From assembly GCF_036884845.1 (NCBI RefSeq), contig NZ_CP145732.1:3100001-3164000 (forward strand): a stretch of 64,000 bases of DNA, in the 5' to 3' direction. The notes below the pieces were generated by a model that saw nothing but the letters and a program-made list of their open reading frames with translations, was not told where the DNA came from and did not search any database. The position numbers and the translations under genes are program-made. The DNA comes from Pseudomonas sp. MAG733B. GTDB taxonomy: Bacteria; Pseudomonadota; Gammaproteobacteria; Pseudomonadales; Pseudomonadaceae. Shown here piece by piece: positions 8,867 through 18,120 of this stretch; position 1 is the stretch's first letter, and every line of letters starts with the position of its first letter.

Positions 8867-10423
8867 ATGTATCTGACCCAAGGCCTGCACCATGTGCTGC
8901 AACAACGCCCGAATGCACTGGCGACCGTTTTTCGCGACCGCCGCCGCACCTATGCCGAACTGGCCGACCGCGTCGCTCGCCTCGCCGGTGCGTTGCAGCA
9001 ACTGGGCATGCAGACTGGCGACCGGGTCGGCCTGCTGGGCCTGAACTCCGACCGCTTCCTCGAATACTTCCTCGCGACCTGGTGGGGCGGCGGCGTGGTC
9101 AACCCGGTGAATATCCGCTGGAGCGTGCCGGAAATCGTTTATTCGCTGGACGACTGCGACACCCGCATCCTGCTGATCGACGACACGTTCCTGCCCATGG
9201 CCGAAGGCATCGCCAGCACCGCCAGGGTGCGACCGTTGCTGATCCATATCGGCGACGGTCCGTTGCCTGAGGGCATGCTCTCCTACGAGCAACTGATCCG
9301 GGACGCAGCGCCGGTCGACGATGCGTTTCGCGGCGGCGACGACCTGGCCAGCATCATGTACACCGGCGGCACCACCGGGCGGCCGAAGGGTGTCATGCAA
9401 TCGCACATGAACCTGTGGTCGGCGGCCGTGGCCCGGGCTGCCGATGTGCCGGTGCCGACCGATGCCCTGACCCTGCACATCGCGCCGATGTTTCATCTGG
9501 CGGCGCTGTCGCGGGTGATCCTGATTTCGCTGCTCGGGCTGCCGAGCATCTTCGTCCCGGCCTTCGATGCGCTGGACGTGATGCGCACTATCGAGCGTGA
9601 ACGCATCACCGACATCCTGATTGTGCCGACCATGTTGCAAGTGCTGATCATGCACCCGGAATTCGCAAAACATGATTTGAGTTGCCTGCGCTGCCTGACC
9701 TATGGCGCCTCGCCGATTGCCGTGCCTTTGCTGGAAATGGCCCTGAAAGCCTTGCCGAATGTCGAGTTCACCCAAGGCTACGGCATGACCGAAGCCGCGC
9801 CACCGATCACCGCCAATGGCCCGGAAAACCATAACGCCGCAGGCATCGCCAGTGGCCGGTTGCGTTCGGCCGGACGGCCGGGGCTGGGGGTGACCGTGCG
9901 CATCGTCGACGAACACGACAACCCGGTCCCGCGCGGCACCGTAGGCGAAGTGGTGGTGCGCGGCCCGAACATCATGCTCGGCTACTGGAACAACCCCGAG
10001 GAAACCGCCAAGGCCCTGCGCGGTGGCTGGATGCACACCGGTGACGGCGCCTACATGGACGACGAGGGTTACATCTACATCGTCGACCGCTTCAAGGACA
10101 TGATCGTCAGCGGTGGCGAGAACGTGTATTCCGGCGAAGTGGAAAGCGCCATCGCCAGCCACCCGGCCGTCGCGGCCTGTGCGGTGATCGGCATTCCCTG
10201 TGCGCAATGGGGCGAAGCGGTGCACGCAGTGGTGGTGCTCAAGCCGGACAATCAAGTGGTAGACGCGCAGATCATCGAACACTGCCGCCGCCAGATTGCC
10301 GGCTACAAGACCCCGAAATCGGTGGAGTTCCGCATGAGCCTGCCATTGTCGGGCGCCGGCAAAGTGCTCAAGCGCGACCTGCGTGAACCGTTCTGGGCCG
10401 GCACGGATCGGGGTGTGAGCTGA
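8867..10423 (+). CDS. Acyl-CoA synthetase, AMP-binding (tandem copy 1)
   Basis: This 518-residue adenylate-forming ligase activates a carboxylic acid to its CoA thioester with ATP. The P-loop YTGGTTGRPKG is at residues 165-175, QGYGMTEAAP is the A5 motif, and HTGDGAYMDDEGYIYIVDR, the hinge, and the catalytic Lys in SGAGKVLKRDL follow. AGGAGA precedes the ATG. It is followed after 4 nt by a close paralogue, showing a tandem duplication within the operon. Probably makes the CoA ester entering beta-oxidation. Confidence 0.93.
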   Translation: MYLTQGLHHVLQQRPNALATVFRDRRRTYAELADRVARLAGALQQLGMQTGDRVGLLGLNSDRFLEYFLATWWGGGVVNPVNIRWSVPEIVYSLDDCDTRILLIDDTFLPMAEGIASTARVRPLLIHIGDGPLPEGMLSYEQLIRDAAPVDDAFRGGDDLASIMYTGGTTGRPKGVMQSHMNLWSAAVARAADVPVPTDALTLHIAPMFHLAALSRVILISLLGLPSIFVPAFDALDVMRTIERERITDILIVPTMLQVLIMHPEFAKHDLSCLRCLTYGASPIAVPLLEMALKALPNVEFTQGYGMTEAAPPITANGPENHNAAGIASGRLRSAGRPGLGVTVRIVDEHDNPVPRGTVGEVVVRGPNIMLGYWNNPEETAKALRGGWMHTGDGAYMDDEGYIYIVDRFKDMIVSGGENVYSGEVESAIASHPAVAACAVIGIPCAQWGEAVHAVVVLKPDNQVVDAQIIEHCRRQIAGYKTPKSVEFRMSLPLSGAGKVLKRDLREPFWAGTDRGVS

Positions 10424-10427
10424 CAGC

Positions 10428-11951
10428 ATGTACATGACTCAATGCCTGCAACGCACGCTGCAACAGAACCCCGACCATGTCGCGACGATCTTCGGTGAGC
10501 GCCGCCACAGCTACCGTGAATTTGGCGAGCGGGTCGCTTGCCTGGCGGGCGCCTTGCAGAACCTTGGAATGGCGGCGGGGGATCGGGTAGGCATGCTCGC
10601 GCTCAACTCCGACCGCTACCTGGAATACATCATGGGCGTGTGGTGGGGCGGTGGCGTGCTCAACCCGGTGAATGTGCGCTGGAGCGTGGCGGAGATTGTC
10701 TACTCGCTGGACGATTGCAGCACCGGCATCCTGATCGTTGACGAGCACTTTGCTGCGCTGGCTGACGACATCCGCAAGGCCGCTCGCCATGCGCCGCTCT
10801 TCATCTATGCCGGCGAGGGCGAAGTGCCGGTGGGCATGCTCGGTTTCGAGCAACTGATTGCCCAGACTGCACCAGTCGAGGACGCCGGGCGCGGTGGCGA
10901 AGACCTCGCCTGCATCATGTACACCGGCGGCACGACCGGTTTTCCCAAGGGCGTAATGCAGTCGCATTTGAACCTGTGGTCGGCGTGCATGCCGCGCATG
11001 ATGGACATGCCGCCGATCCGTGGTGGCTTGCTGCTGCACGTCGCGCCACTGTTTCACGTGGCCGGCATGGCCCGTGCGCTGATTCAATTTTTAGCCGGTG
11101 AAAGTCATGTGCTGGTGTCGGGTTTCGATGCGTTGCAAACACTGCAAATCATCGAGCAGGAACGGGTCACCGAAACGCTGCTGGTGCCGACGATGATCCT
11201 GGCATTGCTGGCTCATCCGGATTTTGAACGCTACGACCTCGGCAGCCTGAAACGCCTGACTTACGGCGCGTCACCCAGTGCCGGCGACATGGTCGAACAA
11301 GTGCTCGCACGGTTTCCGGACATCGAGTTGTCGCATTCCTATGGATTGACCGAAGCGTGCCCGGTGGTGTCGAGCAATCTGCCGTGCAACCACACACCGG
11401 AGGCGCGCATCAGCGGACTGTCGCGCTCGGTGGGGCGCGGCGGCCTGGGTGTCAACGTGAAGATTGTCGACCCGCAAGGCTATGAAGTTCCGCGCGGCAC
11501 GGTCGGAGAGATCATCGTGCGTGGGCCGAACATCATGCAGGGCTACTGGAACAAACCCGAGGAAACCGCCAAGACGCTGCGCAACGGCTGGTTGTACACC
11601 GGTGATGGCGCGTGGATGGATGAGCAGGGTTACTTGTACATCGTCGACCGGCTCAAGGACATGATCGTCAGCGGTGGTGAAAATGTTTACTCCGCCGAGG
11701 TCGAAAACGTTCTCGCCCGACACCCGGCCGTGGCCCAGTGCGCGGTGATCGGCATCCCCCATGAGCAGTGGGGCGAGGCGGTGCATGCAGTGGTGGTGTG
11801 CAAGCCCGGTTCGCACGTCGATGCCGAGCAGTTGCGTCTGTACTGCCGCGAATTCATCGCCGCCTACAAGTGCCCGAAAACTGTGGAGTTCCGCGACGAG
11901 CTGCCGCTGTCGGCAGCGGGCAAAGTCCTCAAGCGCGAACTGCGCAAGTAG
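10428..11951 (+). CDS. Acyl-CoA synthetase, AMP-binding (tandem copy 2)
   Basis: This 507-residue paralogue of the preceding ligase has YTGGTTGFPKG, SYGLTEACP, YTGDGAWMDEQGYLYIVDR and a catalytic Lys in SAAGKVLKREL. It starts 4 nt after the upstream stop codon and has no clear ribosome site of its own, so translation is probably coupled. The acyl-binding regions differ between copies (for example HVAPLFHVAGMAR against HIAPMFHLAALSR), suggesting different acyl preferences. Confidence 0.92.
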   Translation: MYMTQCLQRTLQQNPDHVATIFGERRHSYREFGERVACLAGALQNLGMAAGDRVGMLALNSDRYLEYIMGVWWGGGVLNPVNVRWSVAEIVYSLDDCSTGILIVDEHFAALADDIRKAARHAPLFIYAGEGEVPVGMLGFEQLIAQTAPVEDAGRGGEDLACIMYTGGTTGFPKGVMQSHLNLWSACMPRMMDMPPIRGGLLLHVAPLFHVAGMARALIQFLAGESHVLVSGFDALQTLQIIEQERVTETLLVPTMILALLAHPDFERYDLGSLKRLTYGASPSAGDMVEQVLARFPDIELSHSYGLTEACPVVSSNLPCNHTPEARISGLSRSVGRGGLGVNVKIVDPQGYEVPRGTVGEIIVRGPNIMQGYWNKPEETAKTLRNGWLYTGDGAWMDEQGYLYIVDRLKDMIVSGGENVYSAEVENVLARHPAVAQCAVIGIPHEQWGEAVHAVVVCKPGSHVDAEQLRLYCREFIAAYKCPKTVEFRDELPLSAAGKVLKRELRK

Positions 11952-11966
11952 CCACACCACATCCCC

Positions 11967-12060
11967 CCTGTGGGAGCGGGCTTGCTCGCGAAGGCGTCGG
12001 CACAATCAACATTGATGTTGACTGGCCAACCGCCTTCGCGAGCAAGCCCGCTCCCACAGG
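11967..12060. repeat. REP inverted pair
   Basis: Perfect 30-nt inverted arms (11967-11996 and 12031-12060) lie between the ligase pair and the next acyl-CoA dehydrogenase. Operator site C follows 46 nt downstream, so the pair probably sits near an operon boundary. Confidence 0.93.
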
Positions 12061-12105
12061 GTCGGTGTTCTATCCCTGAAATATGCTTTCAAACACCCCT
12101 AATCC

Positions 12106-12124
12106 GCTACCCGATCCGGGTGGC
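12106..12124. promoter_or_regulatory. Palindromic operator, site C
   Basis: GCTACCC-GATCC-GGGTGGC has one mismatch between 7-nt arms. Its centre is about 87 nt upstream of the acyl-CoA dehydrogenase ATG at 12202. Confidence 0.65.
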
Positions 12125-12201
12125 TGCATCACCACCCCCCGCCCATACAGTGGACTCACGAACCAGGCGCTCGTCTGCCTGGCAATCCACTGGAGATTCC
12201 G

Positions 12202-13341
12202 ATGCACATCAACCGTACCGTCTACCGTGAAGACCACGAAATGCTGCGTGAAACCGCGCGCCGTTTCTTCGAGCGTGAATGCCTGCCCAAGCAAGCGCAG
12301 TGGGACGAGGCCGGGCAGGTTGACCGGGAAACCTGGCTCAAGGCCGGTCGCCACAACCTCCTGTGTCTCACCGTGCCGACCGAGTACGGCGGTGGTGGCG
12401 GTGACTTCGGTCACTCGGCGGTGTTGATCGAAGAGCTGTACCGCTCCGGTGTTTCGGGTTGGAGCCTGGGCGTGCATTCGGACATCGTTGCGCCGTACAT
12501 CGTGCGTCTGGGCACCGAAGAGCAGAAGCAACAGTGGCTGCCGAAAATCTGCTCCGGCGAAACCGTCCTCGCCGTTGCGATGACCGAGCCGGGCACCGGT
12601 TCCGACCTCAAGGCGATCCGCACCACTGCCGTGCGCGACGGTGACGAGTGGGTGATCAACGGCAGCAAGACCTTCATCAGCAACGGCCTGACCTGCGACA
12701 TGGTCGTGGTCGTGTGCAAGACGGATCCGAGCGCTGGCGCCAAGGGCTGCAGCCTGATCATGGTCGAGTGCGACCGCGAGGGTTTCCGTCGTGGCCGCAA
12801 GCTGGAAAAAGTCGGCCAGCACGCTGCCGACACCGCCGAGCTGTTCTTCGACAACGTGCGCGTGCCGGTGGGCAACCTGCTGGGCGAAGAGAACAAAGGC
12901 TTCATGCACCTGATGGAAGAACTGCCGCAAGAGCGCCTGGTGATCGCTCTGTACAGCGCCGCCAAACTTGAGCGTCTGCTGGAGCAAACCGTCGAGTACG
13001 TGAAGGACCGCAAGGCTTTCAACCAGACCGTGTGGGACTTCCAGAACACCAAATTCAAACTCGCCGACATCAAGGCCCAGGCCACCGCCGTGCGCCTGAC
13101 CATCGACCACTACATCGGCGAACACATGCGCCGCCGCCTGACTGTGCAGGAGTCGGCCATCGCCAAGCTGTACGCCACCGAAACCCTGTGGAAATGCATC
13201 GACGACATGGTCCAGCTGCATGGCGGCTACGGCTACATGCTCGAGTACCCGATTGCCCGTGCCTTCGTCGACATGCGCGTGACGCGGATTTTCGGTGGCA
13301 CCAGTGAAGTGCTGCGTGAACTGATCGCGCGCCAGTTGTGA
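12202..13341 (+). CDS. Acyl-CoA dehydrogenase (second paralogue)
   Basis: This 379-residue FAD-dependent acyl-CoA dehydrogenase is strongly similar over its full length to the gene at 3562-4701 (both share FFERECLP, AMTEPGTGSDLKAIRTTAV-like and LHGGYGYM segments). RIFGGTSEV again lacks the YEG glutamate of the medium-chain type. GGAG lies at good spacing from the ATG. It is followed by the thiolase paralogue, so the dehydrogenase-thiolase unit is present twice in opposite orientations. Confidence 0.94.
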   Translation: MHINRTVYREDHEMLRETARRFFERECLPKQAQWDEAGQVDRETWLKAGRHNLLCLTVPTEYGGGGGDFGHSAVLIEELYRSGVSGWSLGVHSDIVAPYIVRLGTEEQKQQWLPKICSGETVLAVAMTEPGTGSDLKAIRTTAVRDGDEWVINGSKTFISNGLTCDMVVVVCKTDPSAGAKGCSLIMVECDREGFRRGRKLEKVGQHAADTAELFFDNVRVPVGNLLGEENKGFMHLMEELPQERLVIALYSAAKLERLLEQTVEYVKDRKAFNQTVWDFQNTKFKLADIKAQATAVRLTIDHYIGEHMRRRLTVQESAIAKLYATETLWKCIDDMVQLHGGYGYMLEYPIARAFVDMRVTRIFGGTSEVLRELIARQL

Positions 13342-13372
13342 GCCTTTCCTCCTTATTTTTTCAGGTGATTCC

Positions 13373-14581
13373 ATGAGCGAAAAAGTACTGGTTGCCGGTG
13401 TCGGCATGATCCCGTTCAACAAGCCCAGCGCCAGCCCGAGTTACGTGCAAATGGGCGCCGAAGCGGTGCGTCGCGCCCTGGCCGATGCGGGTATCGATTA
13501 CCACCTGGTGCAAGAGGCGTACGCCGGTTATGTGTACGGCGATTCAACCTGTGGCCAGACCGTGCTCTACGAAGTGGGCATGACCGGGATTCCGGTGGTC
13601 AACGTCAACAACAACTGCGCCACCGGTTCCACCGCGCTGTTCCTGGCGCGCAAGGCCATCGAATCCGGTTCCGCCGATTGCGTGCTGGCGGTCGGTTTCG
13701 AGCAGATGCAAGCCGGGGCGTTGAAGTCTCACTGGGATGACCGCCCGCCAACCCGCGAACGTTTCCTGCCGATACTTCGCGGCTTGACCGCCGACATGGA
13801 TGGCATGCCCCAGGCCATCCGCACCTTCGGCGGCGCCGGGCGCGAGTACATGCACAAATACGGCACCAAAATGGAAACCTTCGCCGCCGTGCGCGCCAAG
13901 GCCAGCCGTCATGCAGCCAACAACCCGCTCGCATTGTTTCGCAAGGTGCTCAGCGTCGAAGACGTGATGAACGACCCGGTGATTCTGCCAGGTGTGATGA
14001 CCCGACTGATGGCGTGCCCGCCGACCTGCGGTGGTGCTGCGGCAATCCTCGTTTCCGAGCGTTTTGCGAAAAAGCACGGCCTGCGCAGCGACGTGGAAAT
14101 CGTTGCCCAGGCGATGACCACCGACACCCCCGAATCCTTCAATTTCGAAAAGCCGTCGATGCTCGATTGGGTCGGCACTCACATGACCCACGCTGCCGTC
14201 GGACAGGTCTACGAGAAGGCCGGCGTCGGCCCGCAAGACATCGATGTCTGCGAACTGCACGACTGCTTCGCCCAGAACGAGGTGATTTGCTACGAGTCGC
14301 TGGGTTTCTGCCCCGAGGGCGGCGCCGAAAAGTTCGTGATGGATGGCGACAACACCTACGGCGGACAGATCGTCATCAACCCGTCCGGCGGCTTGCTTTC
14401 CAAGGGCCATCCGCTGGGTGCCACGGGGCTGGCGCAGTGCTACGAGCTGACCCAGCAACTGCGCGGCAACGCCGAACAACGTCAGGTTGAAGGTGCACGT
14501 CTGGCCATGGCCCACAACCTTGGTCTGGGCGGCGCCTGCGTGGTGACGCTCTACGGAAAAGTCAGCGGCGCGGCGCAGTGA
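13373..14581 (+). CDS. Lipid-transfer protein / SCPx-type thiolase (second copy)
   Basis: This 402-residue paralogue of the gene at 2350-3534 has Cys82 in NNNCATGSTALF, CELHDCFAQNE, and GHPLGATG near residue 345. It lies 31 nt downstream of its dehydrogenase partner, with AGGTGA before the ATG. The predicted role is thiolytic cleavage of a 3-oxoacyl-CoA in the cytoplasm. Keeping two copies suggests different acyl substrates or successive rounds on one substrate. Confidence 0.92.
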   Translation: MSEKVLVAGVGMIPFNKPSASPSYVQMGAEAVRRALADAGIDYHLVQEAYAGYVYGDSTCGQTVLYEVGMTGIPVVNVNNNCATGSTALFLARKAIESGSADCVLAVGFEQMQAGALKSHWDDRPPTRERFLPILRGLTADMDGMPQAIRTFGGAGREYMHKYGTKMETFAAVRAKASRHAANNPLALFRKVLSVEDVMNDPVILPGVMTRLMACPPTCGGAAAILVSERFAKKHGLRSDVEIVAQAMTTDTPESFNFEKPSMLDWVGTHMTHAAVGQVYEKAGVGPQDIDVCELHDCFAQNEVICYESLGFCPEGGAEKFVMDGDNTYGGQIVINPSGGLLSKGHPLGATGLAQCYELTQQLRGNAEQRQVEGARLAMAHNLGLGGACVVTLYGKVSGAAQ

Positions 14582-14686
14582 TCAGCACGTTTTTCCAGTG
14601 AATGTCACTGAGCGTAACGCCCGGCGAGCACTGCTCAAACCGGGTTGTTACGCAGCGGATTTACCCATGAAAAACCCTGGTTCAAA

Positions 14687-14702
14687 TCACCCGTTCGGGT
14701 GT
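14687..14702. promoter_or_regulatory. Palindromic operator, weaker site D
   Basis: TCACCC-GTTC-GGGTGT is related to the other operators but has a 4-nt spacer and only the CACCC/GGGTG arms pair. It lies about 73 nt upstream of the DUF1302 start, the position where the other sites occur. Confidence 0.45.
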
Positions 14703-14767
14703 GAGGACCTCACCGGAGCCCCGCTAGCATGGGCTCTCCAACACTTATCCTTAACCGGAGAAACCGC

Positions 14768-16600
14768 ATGACAAAAACAACAATGCGCGGAGTCTTCCAG
14801 CCAAGTTTGCTGGCCGTAGCTGTGATGGTTGCAACCTGCGCGGGCAATCAGGCTCACGCTGTTGATTTCAACATCGGGGAGATTCAGGGCACGTTCGATT
14901 CGTCGCTGTCGATTGGCGCCAGTTGGTCGACGACCGACCCGGACAAGCAGTTCATATCGAATTTCAACTCACAGGGTGTGACCGGTGGCGAGTCCGCCTC
15001 GCGGACCACCGACGACAATCGCCTGAACTTCAAGAAGGGTGAAACCTTCTCGAAGATCTTCAAGGGTGTGCATGACCTGGAACTGAAATACGGCGACAGC
15101 GGCGCCTTCGTGCGCGGCAAGTATTGGTACGACTTCGAACTGATGGACGAGAGCCGGCCGTTCTACGATATCAATGACGCCGGACGTGATCGCGCGGCGA
15201 AGTCGTCCGGGGCGATGTTCCTCGACAGCTTCGTCTACCACAACTACACGATCGGCGATCAGGTCGGCAACGTGCGGCTTGGCAAGCAAGTGGTGAGCTG
15301 GGGCGAGAGTACGTTCATCGGCAATTCGATCAACAGCATCAACCCGGTCGACGTCGCAGCCTTGCGCCGTCCGGGCGCGGAAGTGAAGGAAGGCCTGATC
15401 CCGGTCAACCTGCTCTACGTGTCCCAGGGCCTGGCCGACAACATCACCGCCGAAGCGTTTTATCAGCTGGAGTGGGAAAAATCGGTGGTCGACAACTGCG
15501 GCACGTTCTTCGGCAACGACGGCGTACCGCAAGGTTGCAACGACCGGTTGGTGATCGCAGGCCTCGACCTGCCACCGGGTGCAGCGCGCAATACCGGTGG
15601 TCTGGCGGCCATCGCCGCCGGAACGGACGACGCCTTTATTCCGCGCGTGAAAGACAAGGATGCGCGCGACAGCGGCCAGTATGGCCTGGCGTTGCGCTGG
15701 TACGTCCCCGAGGCGAACGACACCGAGTTCGGTGCCTACGCGATGAACTACCACAGTCGTAGCCCGTACCTGAGCATCAACCAGATGAGCAACCCGGCAG
15801 GTGGCGTGGCATCGGCGCGCAGTGCCCGCTACTTCATCGATTACCCCGAAGATATTCGTCTCTATGGCTTGAGTTTCCAGACCAACGTCTCGGGCGTTTC
15901 ACTGGGTGGTGAGGTCAGCTACCGGCCGAACATGCCGCTGCAACTGAACACCGCCGACCTGTTGTCGTCCGCGACCTTCGGCGCCACCTCGCCGTTGATC
16001 AGCACCGGTTTCGCCGGTCGCACCCTCGGCGGTGAGGTCAACGGCTACAAGCGCATGCCGGTGACCCAGGCCCAAGTGACCGCGACGCAGTTTTTCGATC
16101 AGGTGTTGGGCGCCAGTCGTCTGACCGTGGTGGGTGAGGTGGGTTACAACCACATCAATGGCTTGGGCAAGGCCGATGGTACTGACCTGCGCTTCGGTCG
16201 CAGCCCGGCCTTCGGTTCCGGTGAATTGCCGGGCGCTGCCGGGGCGGCCACCTGCCGAGGCACCGCCGCAGGTACGCCGACCGCCAGCAACCCGGCGCAG
16301 GAATGCAACGACGATGGCTTCTACACCAGCAACAGCTGGGGCTATCGCCTGCGCGGCAAGCTCGATTACCAGAACGTGATCGCCGGTATCAACCTGTCGC
16401 CGAACATCGCCTGGTCCCATGACGTCGAGGGTTACGGCCCGAACTTCGATGAAGGCTCCAAAGCGGTCAGCGTCGGTGTCGATGCGGACTACCTGAACAC
16501 CTACAACGCCAGCCTGAGTTACACCAATTACTTCGGTGGCGATTTCAACACCAACGTCGACCGCGACTACGTTGCGCTCAGCTTCGGCGTGAATTTCTGA
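14768..16600 (+). CDS. DUF1302 outer-membrane beta-barrel protein
   Basis: This 610-residue protein begins with a signal peptide (hydrophobic stretch to NQAHA, cleavage before VDF) and continues in beta-rich, alternating sequence ending in VALSFGVNF, as expected of a porin-like outer-membrane barrel. It matches the DUF1302 family, which is usually encoded next to DUF1329, as here. The ATG at 14768 has CCGGAG upstream; an earlier in-frame ATG at 14729 would disrupt the signal peptide. Within this cluster it may move a hydrophobic substrate across the envelope, but its biochemical role is not established. Confidence 0.9.
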   Translation: MTKTTMRGVFQPSLLAVAVMVATCAGNQAHAVDFNIGEIQGTFDSSLSIGASWSTTDPDKQFISNFNSQGVTGGESASRTTDDNRLNFKKGETFSKIFKGVHDLELKYGDSGAFVRGKYWYDFELMDESRPFYDINDAGRDRAAKSSGAMFLDSFVYHNYTIGDQVGNVRLGKQVVSWGESTFIGNSINSINPVDVAALRRPGAEVKEGLIPVNLLYVSQGLADNITAEAFYQLEWEKSVVDNCGTFFGNDGVPQGCNDRLVIAGLDLPPGAARNTGGLAAIAAGTDDAFIPRVKDKDARDSGQYGLALRWYVPEANDTEFGAYAMNYHSRSPYLSINQMSNPAGGVASARSARYFIDYPEDIRLYGLSFQTNVSGVSLGGEVSYRPNMPLQLNTADLLSSATFGATSPLISTGFAGRTLGGEVNGYKRMPVTQAQVTATQFFDQVLGASRLTVVGEVGYNHINGLGKADGTDLRFGRSPAFGSGELPGAAGAATCRGTAAGTPTASNPAQECNDDGFYTSNSWGYRLRGKLDYQNVIAGINLSPNIAWSHDVEGYGPNFDEGSKAVSVGVDADYLNTYNASLSYTNYFGGDFNTNVDRDYVALSFGVNF

Positions 16601-16626
16601 TGCAACCCTGCCAGAGGAAACTGAAC

Positions 16627-17994
16627 ATGAACGCACGTATTATTCTGCGCGCTGGCGCACTGAGTCTGTCGTTGCTGGCCAGTGGTGTAATGGCCGCTGT
16701 GTCCCCACAGGAAGCCGCTCAGCTGGGCACCACGTTGACCCCATTGGGCGCTCAGAAAGAGGGCAATGCCAACGGCAGCATTCCGGCCTGGACCGGTGGC
16801 TTGAAACCCGGTGCCGCCGCGCTCGACAACGGTTTTCTCGGTGACCCGTTCGCCAGTGAAAAACCGCAATTCGTAATAACTGCGGCCAACGTCGACCAAT
16901 ACAAGGACAAGCTGACCCCCGGGCAGGTGGCGATGTTCAAGCGCTACCCGGACAGCTACAAGATCCCGGTGTACAAGACCCAGCGCACCGCGTCGTCGCC
17001 ACAGAACATCTACGACATTGCCAAGAAAAGTGCGGTGACCACCGAGCTGACCCCGGACGGCAACGGTCTGGTCAATTTCACCCAGACCCGTTACTACCCG
17101 TTCCCGATTCCGAAGAACGGTGTCGAGGTTTACTGGAACCACACCAACCGTTATCGCGGCGGCAACATGGAGCGCCAGGCTGCTCAAGCCGCGCCGCAAA
17201 CCAACGGTTCGTATTCCATCGTCGAGTACGACGACAAGCTCGCTTTCCCGCAGTTGATGGAAGGCGTATCGGGTGGCGAGGGCGATAACGTCCTGTATTA
17301 CTACAAGCAGGAAATCACCGCGCCGTCACGCATGGCCGGCAGTGTGATCCTGATCCACGAGACCATCGATCAGGTCAAGGAACCGCGTCTGGCGTGGGTC
17401 TACAACGCCGGTCAGCGCCGCGTGCGTCGTGCACCGCAGGTGGCCTATGACGGCCCGGGCAACGGTTCCGACGGTATGCGCACCGCCGACAACACCGACA
17501 TGATGAACGGCGCACCGGATCGCTATGACTGGAAACTGGTCGGCAAAAAGGAACTGTACATCCCGTACAACAACTACAAATTGCAGTCGCCGAAAGTGAA
17601 GTACGACGACATCATCAAGCCAGGGCACATCAACCAGGACCTGACACGCTACGAGCTGCACCGCGTGTGGCACGTCGAGGCCACGCTCAAGCCCGGCCAA
17701 CGCCATGTCTACGCCAAACGCGACATGTACTTCGATGAAGACACCTGGCAACTGGCCGAAGTCGATCACTACGACGGTCGGGGTCAGCTGTGGCGGGTAG
17801 CGGAAGGTTATGCGATCAACGATTACGAGCGCGGTTCGCCCAACTTCGCCATGCTCGGCATCTATGACCTGATCGCCGGTCGCTACAACGTGCTGGCGAT
17901 GACCAACCAGTCCAAGCACGCAACGACCTACGGCATGACGGCGAAGATGACCGATTTCACCCCATCGGCGCTGCGTAACGCCGGCATCCGCTGA
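16627..17994 (+). CDS. DUF1329 periplasmic protein
   Basis: This 455-residue protein has a signal peptide (MNARIILRAGALSLSLLASG, cleaved after VMA) and the DUF1329 pattern, with GSIPAWTGG near residues 45-53 and YVLHR-like YELHRVWHVEATL further on. Structures in this family resemble LolA/LolB lipid-binding folds, which suggests binding of a hydrophobic molecule in the periplasm. It lies 26 nt after the DUF1302 gene with AGAGGAAA upstream, so the two are co-transcribed. The terminator at 18011 closes the unit. Confidence 0.9.
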   Translation: MNARIILRAGALSLSLLASGVMAAVSPQEAAQLGTTLTPLGAQKEGNANGSIPAWTGGLKPGAAALDNGFLGDPFASEKPQFVITAANVDQYKDKLTPGQVAMFKRYPDSYKIPVYKTQRTASSPQNIYDIAKKSAVTTELTPDGNGLVNFTQTRYYPFPIPKNGVEVYWNHTNRYRGGNMERQAAQAAPQTNGSYSIVEYDDKLAFPQLMEGVSGGEGDNVLYYYKQEITAPSRMAGSVILIHETIDQVKEPRLAWVYNAGQRRVRRAPQVAYDGPGNGSDGMRTADNTDMMNGAPDRYDWKLVGKKELYIPYNNYKLQSPKVKYDDIIKPGHINQDLTRYELHRVWHVEATLKPGQRHVYAKRDMYFDEDTWQLAEVDHYDGRGQLWRVAEGYAINDYERGSPNFAMLGIYDLIAGRYNVLAMTNQSKHATTYGMTAKMTDFTPSALRNAGIR

Positions 17995-18010
17995 CGCATC
18001 CCCGCTTGAA

Positions 18011-18036
18011 ACAACGCCCTGCTCGCAGGGCGTTGT
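18011..18036 (+). terminator. Terminator-like hairpin after DUF1329
   Basis: Perfect 10-bp stem ACAACGCCCT/AGGGCGTTGT with a 6-nt loop, 16 nt after the stop codon. There is no strong T-run, so termination is probable but not certain. Confidence 0.6.
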
Positions 18037-18045
18037 GCGTTGTGC

Positions 18046-18062
18046 CCACCTGATGCGGGTGG
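18046..18062. promoter_or_regulatory. Palindromic operator, site E
   Basis: CCACCT-GATGC-GGGTGG has one mismatch in the arms. Its centre is 67 nt upstream of the second MalT-like regulator, consistent with autoregulation. Confidence 0.65.
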
Positions 18063-18120
18063 CGCCTGTTCAGTCGCCTGGCTCAATGATGGAATCCTCT
18101 CTTCACCCGCGAGGTCCGTC

